64,000 nucleotides of DNA from Streptomyces xanthochromogenes (GCF_014650455.1 NZ_BMUZ01000003.1:372001-436000), one strand, 5' to 3'; numbered from the stretch's first letter, positions 34,783-44,070 are shown. Notes: generated by a model not told the origin, from the sequence alone. Numbers and translations are program-made.

Positions 34783-35712
34783 GTGGCCCGCATGACCGGC
34801 TCCGATCTCGTCCCGCAGGAACTGCGTGCTCTGGTGGCGGTCGCAGACACCGGGGGCTTCTCGGCCGCGGCCGACGCACTCGGCCTGACGCAGTCCGCGG
34901 TCTCCCACTCGGTTCGCGGCAGCGAGCGCAAGATCGGCGCCGTCCTCTTCGAACGCGGTCGCGCCGGTGCCCGGCCAACTCCCGCTGGAGACAAGGCAGT
35001 TGCGTACGCGCGTCGTGTCCTGCGCCTGCTGGACGTCCTGACCGCCGAGGCGCGCGGCGCCGCGCGGCCCGATGCGGCGGAGGGGCCGCTCCGCATCGCC
35101 GCCTTCCGCAGCGCGGCCCTCCATCTGCTGCCGCCCGCGCTGCAGCGGCTGCGCGCGCGGCATCCCGGGATCGAGCCGCGGGTGCGGATCGTACGCGAGC
35201 TGGGGCGCGGCACCAGCGGCGAAGTGGCCGACGGCAGGGCCGACCTAGCCATCGCGACGCTCGGCGGCTCCGCGCCGCTCCCCTCGGGCCTGGTCGCCGG
35301 CGAACTCCTGACCGAGCCCTATGCCCTGGTGCACGCGAAGGGCCAGGGCACTCCGCGCTCGCTGCCGCTGGTCGACTGGGCGGAGAACTGCGGTTCGTAC
35401 ACCCGTCGTTGGTGGGCCGCACAGGACTGGATCCCGAAGGCAACCATCGAGGCGGAGGACGACGGAGCAGTGCTCTCCCTCGTGAGCGGTGGCCATGGAA
35501 TGGCGATCATGCCCGCGCTCTCCCTGGCCGGAGCGCCGGACTCGGTCGGGATCACCGACCTCGGCCCGGGGCGCCCGACGCGCCGGGTCGGCTTCGTGAC
35601 CACCTCCGAGCTGGCCCGGTCCGCCGTCGTGCGCGCCCTGGTGAGGGAACTCCGGGCCACCGCCCCTGAGGGCGTCCCCCATCCCAACGGCCTTGCTCTG
35701 CAAGGCCGTTGA
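34783..35712 (+). CDS. LysR family transcriptional regulator
   Basis: A 309-residue LysR-type regulator. The N-terminal helix-turn-helix reads LVAVADTGGFSAAADALGLT, then QSAVSHSVRGSERKIGAVLF. The substrate-binding domain follows, with GPLRIAAFRSAALHLLPPAL and GHGMAIMPALSL blocks. GAGGTG precedes GTG 34783; ATG 34792 is possible. By arrangement it controls the divergent MDR oxidoreductase and itself through the T-N11-A dyad between them. Confidence 0.92.
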   Translation: MARMTGSDLVPQELRALVAVADTGGFSAAADALGLTQSAVSHSVRGSERKIGAVLFERGRAGARPTPAGDKAVAYARRVLRLLDVLTAEARGAARPDAAEGPLRIAAFRSAALHLLPPALQRLRARHPGIEPRVRIVRELGRGTSGEVADGRADLAIATLGGSAPLPSGLVAGELLTEPYALVHAKGQGTPRSLPLVDWAENCGSYTRRWWAAQDWIPKATIEAEDDGAVLSLVSGGHGMAIMPALSLAGAPDSVGITDLGPGRPTRRVGFVTTSELARSAVVRALVRELRATAPEGVPHPNGLALQGR

Positions 35713-35742
35713 GACATGGGCCTTGCTGGTGACGAGGCGATG

Positions 35743-36399
35743 TCAGGCGGCGGAACCGACCCTGGCGGCCAGCGACTTGGCCTTCTCGGCCGCGTCCGCG
35801 AGAGCCTTCTCGCGGGATGCCTCCGCGAGGGGGATCAGCTCGGACATCGCCGGGTTCGAAGCGGCCAGCGTCAGCTCCGGGACGATGAAGTCGACCTCGG
35901 CGCCCAGCATTTCGGAAAGGAGCGCGCCCAGGTAGTTCTGCACGTACTCGAAGGGCTCGCGCGGGGTGCCCGGAGCGTACGAGCCGCCGCGGCTGGCGAC
36001 GACCGTGATCGGCAGACCCTTGACGGTCGATTCGGGACCCGCGGTGCGGCCCATCAGGACGACCTGGTCGAGCCACGCCTTGAGGGTCGAGGGAATCGTG
36101 AAGTTGTACATCGGCGCGCCTATCAGGACCGCGTCGGCCTGCTCGAGCTCCGTGACCAGCTTCATGCGCTCGGCGAAGGCGGCCGCCTGCTCCGGGGTGT
36201 GCGCGGCAGGGTCGACGAACGCGGCGGAGGCGGCAAGACCGTCCAGGTGCGGGACGGGGTCGACGGACAGGTCGCGATAGACGACCGTGCCCTGGGGGTG
36301 CTGAGCCTCCCAGGCCTTGCGGAAGGCATCCGTCACCGCGCGGGATGCGGAGGCCCCGGCGGGGAACAGGGACGAGTCGAGGTGCAGCAGAGTGGCCAT
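35743..36399 (-). CDS. azoR: FMN-dependent NADH-azoreductase
   Basis: A 218-residue flavodoxin-like azoreductase. The N-terminus has LLHLDSSLFPAGASASRAVT (FMN phosphate loop), then APMYNFTIPSTLKAWLDQVV and VVASRGGSYAPGTPREPFEY, all hallmark AzoR blocks. It reduces azo compounds and quinones in two two-electron steps with NADH. GGGAGATC precedes ATG 36399. It is divergent from an HxlR regulator, the usual partner of such quinone reductases. Confidence 0.92.
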   Translation of the reverse strand: MATLLHLDSSLFPAGASASRAVTDAFRKAWEAQHPQGTVVYRDLSVDPVPHLDGLAASAAFVDPAAHTPEQAAAFAERMKLVTELEQADAVLIGAPMYNFTIPSTLKAWLDQVVLMGRTAGPESTVKGLPITVVASRGGSYAPGTPREPFEYVQNYLGALLSEMLGAEVDFIVPELTLAASNPAMSELIPLAEASREKALADAAEKAKSLAARVGSAA

Positions 36400-36469
36400 G
36401 AAGATCTCCCGAATGGTGGCACTTTTCGTAGGCCACTAGTGATAGCACAGCTACTTACTTTTTTTCACC

Positions 36470-36483
36470 CCCTCACAAGAGGG
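36470..36483. promoter_or_regulatory. Inverted repeat in azoR/HxlR divergent promoter
   Basis: CCCTC-ACAA-GAGGG within an AT-rich stretch (36420-36490) between the divergent starts. TAGTCT at 36487-36492 is a plausible -10 for a leaderless HxlR transcript beginning at 36499. The dyad would be a site for the HxlR protein. Confidence 0.4.
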
Positions 36484-36498
36484 TAGTAGTCTGAGGCC

Positions 36499-36873
36499 AT
36501 GGCGGACCAGGAAGAGCGCGACGGCGGGCAGCGGCACGAGCCGGAAGCCTGCGGCCGGGTGGGCGACGGCATCACGCAGGTCTTCGGGCTGCTCGGCAAG
36601 CGGTGGACGGGTCTGATCGTGTCCGCCCTCACCCAGGGGCTCGACCGTTTCACGGATCTCCGCCAGGCCGTCCCGGGCATCAGCGAGCGCATGCTCGCGG
36701 ATCGGCTGATGGAACTCGTGGCTGCGGGGCTCGTCCTGCGCGAGGTGGACGAGGGACCACCGGTCCGGGTCTCCTACCGCCTCACCGAATCGGGCGCCGC
36801 ACTGGAACCGGCCCTCACGGAACTGGCCCAGTGGGCCGAGAAGTACCTGCTCAACGGCAAGGGCAGCTGCTGA
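36499..36873 (+). CDS. HxlR family transcriptional regulator
   Basis: A 124-residue winged-helix regulator with the family order: ACGRVGDGITQVFGLLGKRW (conserved Cys near residue 17), FTDLRQAVPGISERMLADRL as recognition helix, and PPVRVSYRLTESGAALEPAL as wing. Cys-containing HxlR proteins such as YodB/QorR sense quinones by thiol modification; the single N-terminal Cys and the azoreductase partner fit that model. Likely leaderless. Confidence 0.9.
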   Translation: MADQEERDGGQRHEPEACGRVGDGITQVFGLLGKRWTGLIVSALTQGLDRFTDLRQAVPGISERMLADRLMELVAAGLVLREVDEGPPVRVSYRLTESGAALEPALTELAQWAEKYLLNGKGSC

Positions 36874-36924
36874 ATACGCCCCCGCCCGGCGTGACAGACC
36901 CGCTCCCCCGAGCCCCGCGGTGAT

Positions 36925-37815
36925 TCATTCGGGGCGGCCGAACCGGTGGGCCGCCCAGAGCAGGGCCAGGATTCCGACGGTCAGCAGGAGGGTGCCCTCC
37001 AGGAGCACGGGGGGCTGCCACCCGGACCACTCGACAGTCGTGGGGGCCGCCCGGTCCGGGACCCGTGCGGCGATGCAGCGGCGGAGCACGTCCACCCCGT
37101 AGGCCAGGGGATTGGCCGCGGCCAGTGTGTGGGCCCAGCCCGGCAGGTTCCCGACCGGGAAGAAGCCGCCGGAAAGGAGCAGCAGCGGCATCATCACCAG
37201 GCCGAGCAGCATGTTGAAGACCTCTGGCCGGTCCAGGGTCACGGCCAGGGTCAGCGCGAGGGCCGTGAGGGTGAAGGAGGTCAGCATCATGCCGACGAGG
37301 AGCGTCAGCAGCAGGAGCGGGTCGTAGGGGAGGCCGATCGCACCGACCAGGGCGAGGAGTACGGCTCCCTGCACCGTGGCGACGAGGGTGCCGCCGGCGC
37401 AGGTGCCGAGGAGCAGGATGGGCCGGCGGACCGGTGCCATCAGGAGTTCACGCACATAACCGCTCTGCCGGTCGGTGATCAGACGGATGCCGACCATGAT
37501 GGCCGGAGTCTGGACCGTCATCATCAGCACGCCCGGGAAGAGGTACGTCTGGTAGCCGCCCCCCAGCGAGGAGTTGGGGATCAGGGCGGCCAGGCCGCCG
37601 CCCAGGATGAAGAGGTAGAGCATCGGCTGGACCAGCATCAGGCCGGTGTGGACGGGCTGGGCCGCCAGGCGCAGCAGGTCGCGGTGGACCAGCGCGTGGA
37701 CGGCGCGCAGTTCGTGCCACAGGCGGGGCACCCGCTCGGGGCCGGTGCCGTCGCGGACCGCGGGCCGGTCGGGTGGGGAGGAGGCGTCCGAGGCCGGTGG
37801 AGCGGGTGCGGTCAT
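36925..37815 (-). CDS. ABC-2 type permease of the lanthipeptide cluster
   Basis: A 296-residue membrane protein of the DrrB/ABC-2 group with six predicted helices (GLMLVQPMLYLFILGGGLAA, YLFPGVLMMTVQTPAIMVGI, LLLTLLVGMMLTSFTLTALA, LLGLVMMPLLLLSGGFFPVG and others) and the ABC-2 signature NPLAYGVDVLRR. It pairs with the overlapping ATPase gene (ATGA) and very probably exports the lanthipeptide encoded just upstream. ATG 37815 is chosen; the longer frame is a shadow of the ATPase gene. Confidence 0.9.
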   Translation of the reverse strand: MTAPAPPASDASSPPDRPAVRDGTGPERVPRLWHELRAVHALVHRDLLRLAAQPVHTGLMLVQPMLYLFILGGGLAALIPNSSLGGGYQTYLFPGVLMMTVQTPAIMVGIRLITDRQSGYVRELLMAPVRRPILLLGTCAGGTLVATVQGAVLLALVGAIGLPYDPLLLLTLLVGMMLTSFTLTALALTLAVTLDRPEVFNMLLGLVMMPLLLLSGGFFPVGNLPGWAHTLAAANPLAYGVDVLRRCIAARVPDRAAPTTVEWSGWQPPVLLEGTLLLTVGILALLWAAHRFGRPE

Positions 37816-38924
37816 GGGGCCTCCTCGATGGCCGCCGGGGTGGCGGCGGGAACCATGGCGGTCGGTGTCCCGTGGGACGGCGGGGCGTTGATGCTGCGAC
37901 CGGTGTGGTGGAAGAACACGTCGTCGAGTGTCGGCGGGGTGGCGGAAGCGGCGTGCACCGCGATGCCCTGGTCCGCAAGTGCCGCGCACAGGCGGGGAAT
38001 CCAGGTGCTTCCGTCGGGGATGCGCAGCGATACGCCGTCGGCGTCCAGGGTGATGGCGCGCCCCTCCGGCGCGAGCCCGGCGACGACGTGCCGGGCCGCC
38101 GCGTCGTCGCCCGTGCGCAATGCCACCCGGTCGTCGCCGATCGCGGCCTTCAGCGCCAGGGGCGTGCCCTCGGCGACGAGCCGGCCGTGGTCGATGATGC
38201 CGAGACGGTCGCAGTTCTCCGCCTCCTCCAGGTAGTGGGTGGTGACGAAGAGCGTGTTGCCGTGCTGGTCGCGCAGCGCACGCAGGTACTCCCAGATCTG
38301 GGCACGGGCGTGCGGGTCGAGTCCGGTGGTCGGCTCGTCGAGGAACAGCACCCGGGGGGCGTGGAGCAGGCCCCGGGCGAGTTCCAGTCGGCGCCGCATC
38401 CCTCCGGACAAGGTGCGTACCCGGGACCGCCGCCGGTCGGCAAGGCCCACCTTCTCCAGCGTCTCGGTGGCACGCAGGCGGGCGTGGCGGCGGCTCAGTC
38501 CGTAGAGGCGTGCGTGGATGTGCAGGTTCTGTTCGGCCGTCAGATCCGAGTCCAGGGCGCTCTGTTGGAAGAGCATTCCGACCCTGCGCCGCACCTCGTC
38601 CGGCTGCCTGATCACATCGACGCCCGCAACCGTGGCCTGTCCCGCCGTGGGCCGGGCCAGAGCGCACAGCAGGGAGATGGTGGTGGACTTCCCCGCGCCG
38701 TTGGGGCCGAGGAAGGCGAAGGTTTCACCCCGGTGCACGTCGAGGTCCAGGCCGTGAACGGCGTGGGTGGTGGCGCCGTCCGGACCCGGGTAGCTCTTGA
38801 CCAGACCGCGCGTGCTGATGGCGTACGCCGACTGGACGGCGGACGGCTCCAGGTCCGGGGACGCGGCGGTGGTCGGCGGCAGGGTCGCTCGGGTGCGGGC
38901 CTCGTCGGCGGTGTCCGGCTGCAT
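37812..38924 (-). CDS. ABC transporter ATP-binding protein of the lanthipeptide cluster
   Basis: A 370-residue DrrA-type ATPase. Walker A is GPNGAGKST, the Q-loop is LFQQSALDSDL, the signature is LSGGMRRRLELARG, Walker B is VLFLDEPTTGLD, and the switch His is in VTTHYLEEAE. The C-terminal extension after residue ~245 is typical of drug/antibiotic exporters. It lies 104 bases after the lanthipeptide precursor, separated by a stem-loop, and overlaps the permease. The pair corresponds to the transporter genes of venezuelin-type clusters. Confidence 0.92.
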   Translation of the reverse strand: MQPDTADEARTRATLPPTTAASPDLEPSAVQSAYAISTRGLVKSYPGPDGATTHAVHGLDLDVHRGETFAFLGPNGAGKSTTISLLCALARPTAGQATVAGVDVIRQPDEVRRRVGMLFQQSALDSDLTAEQNLHIHARLYGLSRRHARLRATETLEKVGLADRRRSRVRTLSGGMRRRLELARGLLHAPRVLFLDEPTTGLDPHARAQIWEYLRALRDQHGNTLFVTTHYLEEAENCDRLGIIDHGRLVAEGTPLALKAAIGDDRVALRTGDDAAARHVVAGLAPEGRAITLDADGVSLRIPDGSTWIPRLCAALADQGIAVHAASATPPTLDDVFFHHTGRSINAPPSHGTPTAMVPAATPAAIEEAP

Positions 38925-38981
38925 GGTCGCGTCCTCGTCTACGGGGGTGGCTGCCGCGGGCCTGCCCGCCAGCGGTCGCGG

Positions 38982-39019
38982 CTCCGGCCGGTGGCTGCGA
39001 AGGCAACCACCGGCCGGAG
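38982..39019 (-). terminator. Stem-loop between precursor and transporter genes
   Basis: Perfect 13-bp arms CTCCGGCCGGTGG (38982-38994) and its complement (39007-39019), with TGC/GCA able to extend the stem inside the loop. It begins 9 bases after the precursor stop. Such hairpins in lanthipeptide clusters attenuate or process the transcript so that precursor is made in excess of export proteins. Confidence 0.65.
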
Positions 39020-39027
39020 GTCTTGGA

Positions 39028-39183
39028 CTAGGCGCAACTGACGCCGACGCACACGGTGTTGAGCAGGGTCAGCAGACCAGTACACGCACAGGTCCCGCCG
39101 AACTGTGCCTCGTCCACGCCGATCGGGTCGGTCTCCGGAAGGGCGTGCAGGTGCGCAAGAACTTCAAGGTCTTGGTTCTCCAT
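39028..39183 (-). CDS. Class IV lanthipeptide precursor (venezuelin-like)
   Basis: A 51-residue precursor. The leader (residues 1 to about 28) is acidic and helical and contains LAHLHALPETDPIGVD, nearly the same as the venezuelin leader as I recall it. The core from about residue 29 has Thr31, Cys32, Cys34, Thr35, Thr39, Thr43, Cys45, Ser49 and Cys50, giving four Cys and five Thr/Ser for dehydration and ring formation. GGTCACTG and VCVGVSCA positions differ from venezuelin as I remember it, so the product is probably a new variant. GAAGGAG precedes the ATG. It lies 68 bases downstream of the LanL gene. Confidence 0.93.
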   Translation of the reverse strand: MENQDLEVLAHLHALPETDPIGVDEAQFGGTCACTGLLTLLNTVCVGVSCA

Positions 39184-39251
39184 GACTTTCTCCTTCTCTG
39201 TGAGGTGCTCGATGATGTGACGACAGGGACGATGGTGCGCGTCCCTGTCGC

Positions 39252-41924
39252 TCAGCCCGGCTGCTGGACCATCCAGTGCCGGGGGCCTGTGTGGCGGGTC
39301 CTGAGCAGGAACGCCAGGATTCCCGCGGATCCGTCGCTCCAGCTCGTCGAGACGTTCCCGTACTCGTTGGGGAAGACGACGTGGCTGTTGCGGTGGGCTC
39401 GTTCGGAACCGATGAGTCGGGCCAGGTCTTCGGCCATCGCGCGGTAGGCGGGATCGCCGGTGGCCTCGGCCATGTCGAGGAGGAAGTCGCCGTTGCCGGC
39501 GAGCCCGTGGCACTGGGTGAGGGCGGCGCGGGAAGCGCGCTCCACGACTGCTCGTGCGGCCTGGTGGGCAAGGTCGGCGAACCGCTTGTCCCCGGTCGCC
39601 TGCCAGAGGCGGATCAGGAACGTGCCGATGCCCGCCGAACCGTGGCACCAGTACGGGGCCGTGGGCACGTCCGTGGCCTGGGCCGGCCACTGGGCCGCCG
39701 CGCCGACCATCACGGCGTGGGTCACCAGGGACTCTCCGGCCGCCACGGCCAGCTGCATGTGTTCGGGCCGGTTGGAGACGGCTGCCGCGGTGAGGAGGAA
39801 GCAGCCGATGCCGGCCGTTCCGTGCGCGAAGCCGAGATAGCGTTTGCCGGCCTCCTGGGACACGGCTTCCGCCGGTACGGGCCAGCTCACACCGGGCGGC
39901 TCCACCCGTGCCGCGGCAGCCAGCCGGTCGGCGTCGGCGACGACCAGTTCGGCCAGGCGCGGGTCGCCTGTCCGGTGCCACAGGTGGGCGGCGGCGAGTC
40001 CGCTGCCCGCCGAGCCGTGGGTGATGTCGTAGCTGGGTGTCGACTCCAGCGGGGCCACGGCCAGGGCCACCGCGCGGTCCATGAGTTCACGATCCCCGAT
40101 AGCGCGTCCGGCGTCGTAGAGCGCCCAGGCGGTTCCTCGGCCGCCGAAGTGCAGGCCCGGACGGATGGAGGCGGTATCGGTGCGGGCGGCCATCCAGTGG
40201 CCCGCGGTGGCGAGGAGGTCCGGCAGGCGTGGGTCGCCGGTGGTCTCGAAGTACCGGGTCAGGACGGTCAGCACCCCTGCCGCACCTTGCTGGACGGTGC
40301 AGGGGCCGGTCTCTCCCGCCTGGGTGGACACGGGCCACAGTCGACGGTCGTCGGCCGGGTTCATCGAATCGACGAGGTGGTTCACCATCCCGGCGATCGC
40401 GATCTCCGTGACGTCATGCGGCCCTTCGGTACGTCCCGTGTCGGTGGAGAGGCGCTCCGGCTGAACAGCGTTCGTCTTACGCAGGGCCTCGCGCGCCGCG
40501 GCCGGGGTCCATCGCTCGCCGGGTTCGTCCCTCGTCAGCCCGAGGATCACGTCGGTCAGGGCGTCCGGCAGGCGCAGCACGTCGGCACAGGCCGCGAGCC
40601 ACTCGGCGAACCGCTCCTGCGCGGGCCTGGTGGCCGGCTCCTCCGTGAGCAGGTTCGCCACCTTGCCCGCGAGTACGAAGCACACGGTGGCGCCGAGGCT
40701 GTAGTAGTCGGCCGTCCGCGACACGGGAGCGCCGACCAGGCGCTCGGGGGCACTGAAGCAGGGGGTCCCCACCGTGGTCGGGAGCATGCTGTCGCCCTCC
40801 AGGACGGCGAGCTCCAGGTCGATGAGGCGCAGTTCGCCGTCGGGGCGGACCATGACATTGCCGGGGGTGAAGTCCCTCAGGATCCATCCTTGGGCGTGGG
40901 CCGCGTCGACCAGGTCCACCAGGCGATCGACCTGGGCGAGCGCGTCCGCTCGGTAGCGTTCGCTCCCGACGTCCCGGTAACGCTCGGCGACCCAGGTGTG
41001 CAGGGGCACGCCCGGTACTTCTTCCTGGGCGAGGAACAGGTGCCCGCCCGTCTCGAACATCGCGACCGGCTCGGGGGCAAGGCCGGTGCCCTTGAGTTTC
41101 TCCAGCGTCGTGGCCTCGGCCCGTAACCAGTCACGGACGTCGCCGCCCGAGGCATCGGCCTCGACGTGCGGCCGGGCTTCCTTGATCACCACCGCTCTGC
41201 CCGTGGTGACGTCCGTGCCCCGGTAGACGCCCCCCTTGTTGGTGTGCCGGATCGCTTCCCGTACCGAGAACCGGCCGCCGAGCAGCACCGGGCTGCTCGC
41301 CACGGTGTCCTGCTGCGGCGGGAGCGGCACCGAGGCGGGGAACGGGCTCACCGCCCATGACGGCGGCGCATACTGACCGGTTCGTTTGTCCTCGACGGGG
41401 TTGCCGTCGGGGTCCTCCATGAACCACACCAGCAGACCGTGCTCCGACAGCCTGCGCCGGCCGACGAAGGCTCCGTAACGGTAGTGGACCAGGCTGTTCG
41501 GGGCGTAGGGCTGGTCCGAGAGGATGCGCGGGCCGGCCAGTCCCGCGGTGGCGTTGTGCAGTTCGAGCGCCAGTCGGGCCGCGTCATCGTCGGAGGGCGG
41601 GTAAACGGTAATGAACTTGCCGGAACTCCCCCGGGGCGTAGCCCGTGAGTTGAGCGCGCCCACCTGTTCGAGCGACCGGGCGAACTTGAATATCGACTCC
41701 TCCCGCAGCAGCACGTCCAAAGCCCTCACCAGGACTTCCGGTGCCGACGCGGCCGTCGCGGACACATGAAGTTTCCAGCCCTGCTGACGACGAATACCAG
41801 AGGGGCGCACAAGGCGGCACCACATCTCGTCCACATCGGCCGTCCAACGCTCGCTCATGCCTGTGGCCTGCAGAGTCCGACGGAGCAGAACTTCGAGATC
41901 GACCTCGGTCGCGTGACTCGTCAT
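39252..41924 (-). CDS. Class IV lanthionine synthetase LanL
   Basis: An 890-residue trifunctional enzyme. The N-terminal ~210 residues form the phospho-Ser/Thr lyase region (WKLHVSATAASAPEVLVRAL, FITVYPPSDDDAARLALEL). The kinase domain follows, with the Gly-loop region RHTNKGGVYRG, VIKEARP lysine, catalytic GWILRDFTPGNVMV and LRLIDLELA in place of DFG. The C-terminal LanC cyclase keeps all zinc ligands: Cys760 (YWCHGSAG), Cys805 and His806 (TQCHGLAG). The intact ligands make it class IV rather than class III. It phosphorylates, dehydrates and cyclises the adjacent precursor. GAGAGGGA supports ATG 41924; the longer frame to 42224 lacks homology. Confidence 0.94.
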   Translation of the reverse strand: MTSHATEVDLEVLLRRTLQATGMSERWTADVDEMWCRLVRPSGIRRQQGWKLHVSATAASAPEVLVRALDVLLREESIFKFARSLEQVGALNSRATPRGSSGKFITVYPPSDDDAARLALELHNATAGLAGPRILSDQPYAPNSLVHYRYGAFVGRRRLSEHGLLVWFMEDPDGNPVEDKRTGQYAPPSWAVSPFPASVPLPPQQDTVASSPVLLGGRFSVREAIRHTNKGGVYRGTDVTTGRAVVIKEARPHVEADASGGDVRDWLRAEATTLEKLKGTGLAPEPVAMFETGGHLFLAQEEVPGVPLHTWVAERYRDVGSERYRADALAQVDRLVDLVDAAHAQGWILRDFTPGNVMVRPDGELRLIDLELAVLEGDSMLPTTVGTPCFSAPERLVGAPVSRTADYYSLGATVCFVLAGKVANLLTEEPATRPAQERFAEWLAACADVLRLPDALTDVILGLTRDEPGERWTPAAAREALRKTNAVQPERLSTDTGRTEGPHDVTEIAIAGMVNHLVDSMNPADDRRLWPVSTQAGETGPCTVQQGAAGVLTVLTRYFETTGDPRLPDLLATAGHWMAARTDTASIRPGLHFGGRGTAWALYDAGRAIGDRELMDRAVALAVAPLESTPSYDITHGSAGSGLAAAHLWHRTGDPRLAELVVADADRLAAAARVEPPGVSWPVPAEAVSQEAGKRYLGFAHGTAGIGCFLLTAAAVSNRPEHMQLAVAAGESLVTHAVMVGAAAQWPAQATDVPTAPYWCHGSAGIGTFLIRLWQATGDKRFADLAHQAARAVVERASRAALTQCHGLAGNGDFLLDMAEATGDPAYRAMAEDLARLIGSERAHRNSHVVFPNEYGNVSTSWSDGSAGILAFLLRTRHTGPRHWMVQQPG

Positions 41925-43407
41925 GCGCGTCCCTCTCAACGGTGAAAACCGCTGGTGGAATATGCCTTCGGTAAGGAGAAAGGTATAGCTTGAAACCGCC
42001 GGAAGATACTTGATGCAGCTGGCGCACGGTGGCACTGGGGCAATACATGGCGCAGTCCGGCGCAAATGGAGGCGCACGGCCGTCGACAGACGGAAATAAT
42101 CCATTTGTTCGACGTTTCGGTCGCGGCCACACGCAGTACAGGAAATGACGAGTTCAGGATCATTTCTCCACTTCGCAGCGCTTGTTCCGTCAAGAGAGCC
42201 ATTGATCGATGGACCTGGCACCAAACTCGCAGGTCAGGCCAGTTTCCATGCACTGTCCGGCAAGGAGCACCGGTCCTCCGTCCCGCGCCCCGGTCCGGAT
42301 CAAGCGGCGCCTTGATCAGCAGCACGGTCCGGTTGCGGCACGAGCCAGGGGCACGTCCCGCCGACCCAGCTTCGCCCTCGCCAGGCACCCGGTAAAGGGC
42401 ACAATCCCGCCACCCTTCCCACCGCCGAAAGGGGCAGTCCAAGCCATCTGCACAACCATGATCGTCAGCCCGATTCAAGCCTTCACTAAAGATATTGAAT
42501 CGTCAACTCATTCGACGCGTTTCATTAATGGCGAATGAGCCGGGCTCATGCAGAACTGCTTCGACGTCACACGCAGAACAAACGGAACAAAGGAAATACG
42601 AATCAACCCTTGAAACAATTCGATGCGGCATTACCGCAGGCGACCCGGGTGGTTGAGCTGCATCGTCGAGAAGCTGAGCGTCGCGGTCACCCCTTGCGGC
42701 GACCGCCCGCTCCGCGCAGATACGAAGGGTGTCATGGAATTCCGCACGCTCCTCGGGCGCCGCCAGGTCGTGAATCGACCACCGAAGGTTCTCAGTCCCC
42801 TCGGGGAGAATGCCGCGTGGAGAACAGCAGTTGCCCATGGGCCTCTGTCTTGCGAGCGTGACTTGCCTCGTGGTCGGCTGTGGGAGACGAGTCGGCTCCG
42901 GTGGCAGTCGGGAGGTCGGTCAGCGCGGTGATGTGCGCTCCGGGCTCATCGCGCCCCCGGCGGCAACCGCGCGCCGTCTCGGGGGGAATCCGGCCACCGC
43001 GTACGCCGGTTCACCGCAGGGAGCAGGGCCGATTAGCAGCGGCCGCTTCTCGTCAGGCGCTCGGCGGCTTCGATGCCGCCGGGACCAGGCAGCGCCGACC
43101 CGGTCGGACGGATCGAGCGGGTGCGTCGCGCGGACGGGTCGAGCGGACGCGACCCGCCGGTCGCACTCCCCCGGTGTCTGCGCCCGGGCCACTCGCTTTG
43201 CTGCCCACCCCCCGTGCGGGCGGGGCGAGGGACTTCGTCATTTATGCTTCAGGGCGGCCTCGGGGTGGCGGGTCCGAACAGTGGCCACGTGACGGCTGAG
43301 CTGAACGTTCTTGGGGAGTCGACTCTCCGCCGACACGCGTCTTCGTCGGTGCGGGACGCGCAGCCCGGCCCGCCCGCGAGCAGAGATCCCCCGGGGAGAA
43401 GTGAGGA
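41925..43407. other. 1.5-kb region without a convincing gene
   Basis: Upstream of lanL and of the deoxynucleoside kinase gene, which are divergent. Two patches, about 41940-42150 and 42460-42640, are much AT-richer than the window average and probably hold promoters. The minus-strand frame 42503-42838 has weak codon bias (many A/T third positions) and no recognised family, so it looks like decayed coding sequence at best. No regulator for the lanthipeptide cluster is evident. Confidence 0.5.
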
Positions 43408-44070
43408 ATGCCAGTGATCTGCGTCGGAGGCATGATCGGGATCGGCAAGACGAGCGTTGCCGAACTGCTCGCGAAGGAGCTGGGCAGCGCGGTCTTCTAC
43501 GAGAGCGTGGAAGACAACCCGATCCTTCCGCTCTTCTACACGGCAAGCCCCGAGGAGATCCAGGCGAAGCGCTATCCCTTCCTCCTCCAGCTCTACTTCC
43601 TGCAGACGCGGTTCGCCTCGATCAAGGAGGCGTACAAGCAGGGCGACAACGTCCTGGACCGGTCCATCTACGAGGACTGGTACTTCGCCAAGGTCAATCA
43701 CGACCTGGGCCGCATCAGCTCCCTGGAGATGCAGGTCTACGAGGGCCTGCTCAACGAGATGATGCGCGAGATCGACGGCCTGCCGTACCGCAAGGCGCCC
43801 GACCTCATGGTCTACCTCAAGGCCGACTTCGACACCGTGCTGCACCGCATCGGGCTGCGGGGCCGCGACTTCGAGCAGGACGAGAGCCTCGTCGAGTACT
43901 ACCGGACGCTGTGGGCCGGCTACGACGACTGGGTGCACAAGCACTATTCCGCGAGTGACGTCCTCGTCGTCGACATGAACCACACCGATGTGGTGAACAA
44001 CCCCGAGGACGCGGCTCGCGTGGCGCAAGAGGTCAAGGCCGCCCTCGCGGCGGCCGGCCCCCGGAACTGA
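43408..44070 (+). CDS. Deoxynucleoside kinase
   Basis: A 220-residue deoxyribonucleoside kinase. The P-loop is CVGGMIGIGKTSVAELLAKE, the substrate Glu is in FYESVEDNPIL, the DRS-type motif is NVLDRSIYEDWYFAKV, and the LID is RIGLRGRDFEQDESL. It phosphorylates deoxynucleosides for salvage. GGGGAGAAGTGAGG precedes the ATG. It stands alone; such kinases are found across Streptomyces, and I see no link to the bacimethrin-like operon 11 kb away. Confidence 0.9.
   Translation: MPVICVGGMIGIGKTSVAELLAKELGSAVFYESVEDNPILPLFYTASPEEIQAKRYPFLLQLYFLQTRFASIKEAYKQGDNVLDRSIYEDWYFAKVNHDLGRISSLEMQVYEGLLNEMMREIDGLPYRKAPDLMVYLKADFDTVLHRIGLRGRDFEQDESLVEYYRTLWAGYDDWVHKHYSASDVLVVDMNHTDVVNNPEDAARVAQEVKAALAAAGPRN

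Noticed and set aside
39276..41126. 616-residue plus-strand frame opposite lanL
   Set aside because: Antisense shadow; the minus strand carries kinase and LanC motifs.
42503..42838. Possible minus-strand gene upstream of lanL
   Set aside because: Many A/T third positions and no family resemblance; at best a decayed fragment.
43408..44070. Deoxynucleoside kinase as part of the lanthipeptide or bacimethrin-like clusters
   Set aside because: It is on the other strand, isolated by large gaps, and has a complete salvage-kinase signature.
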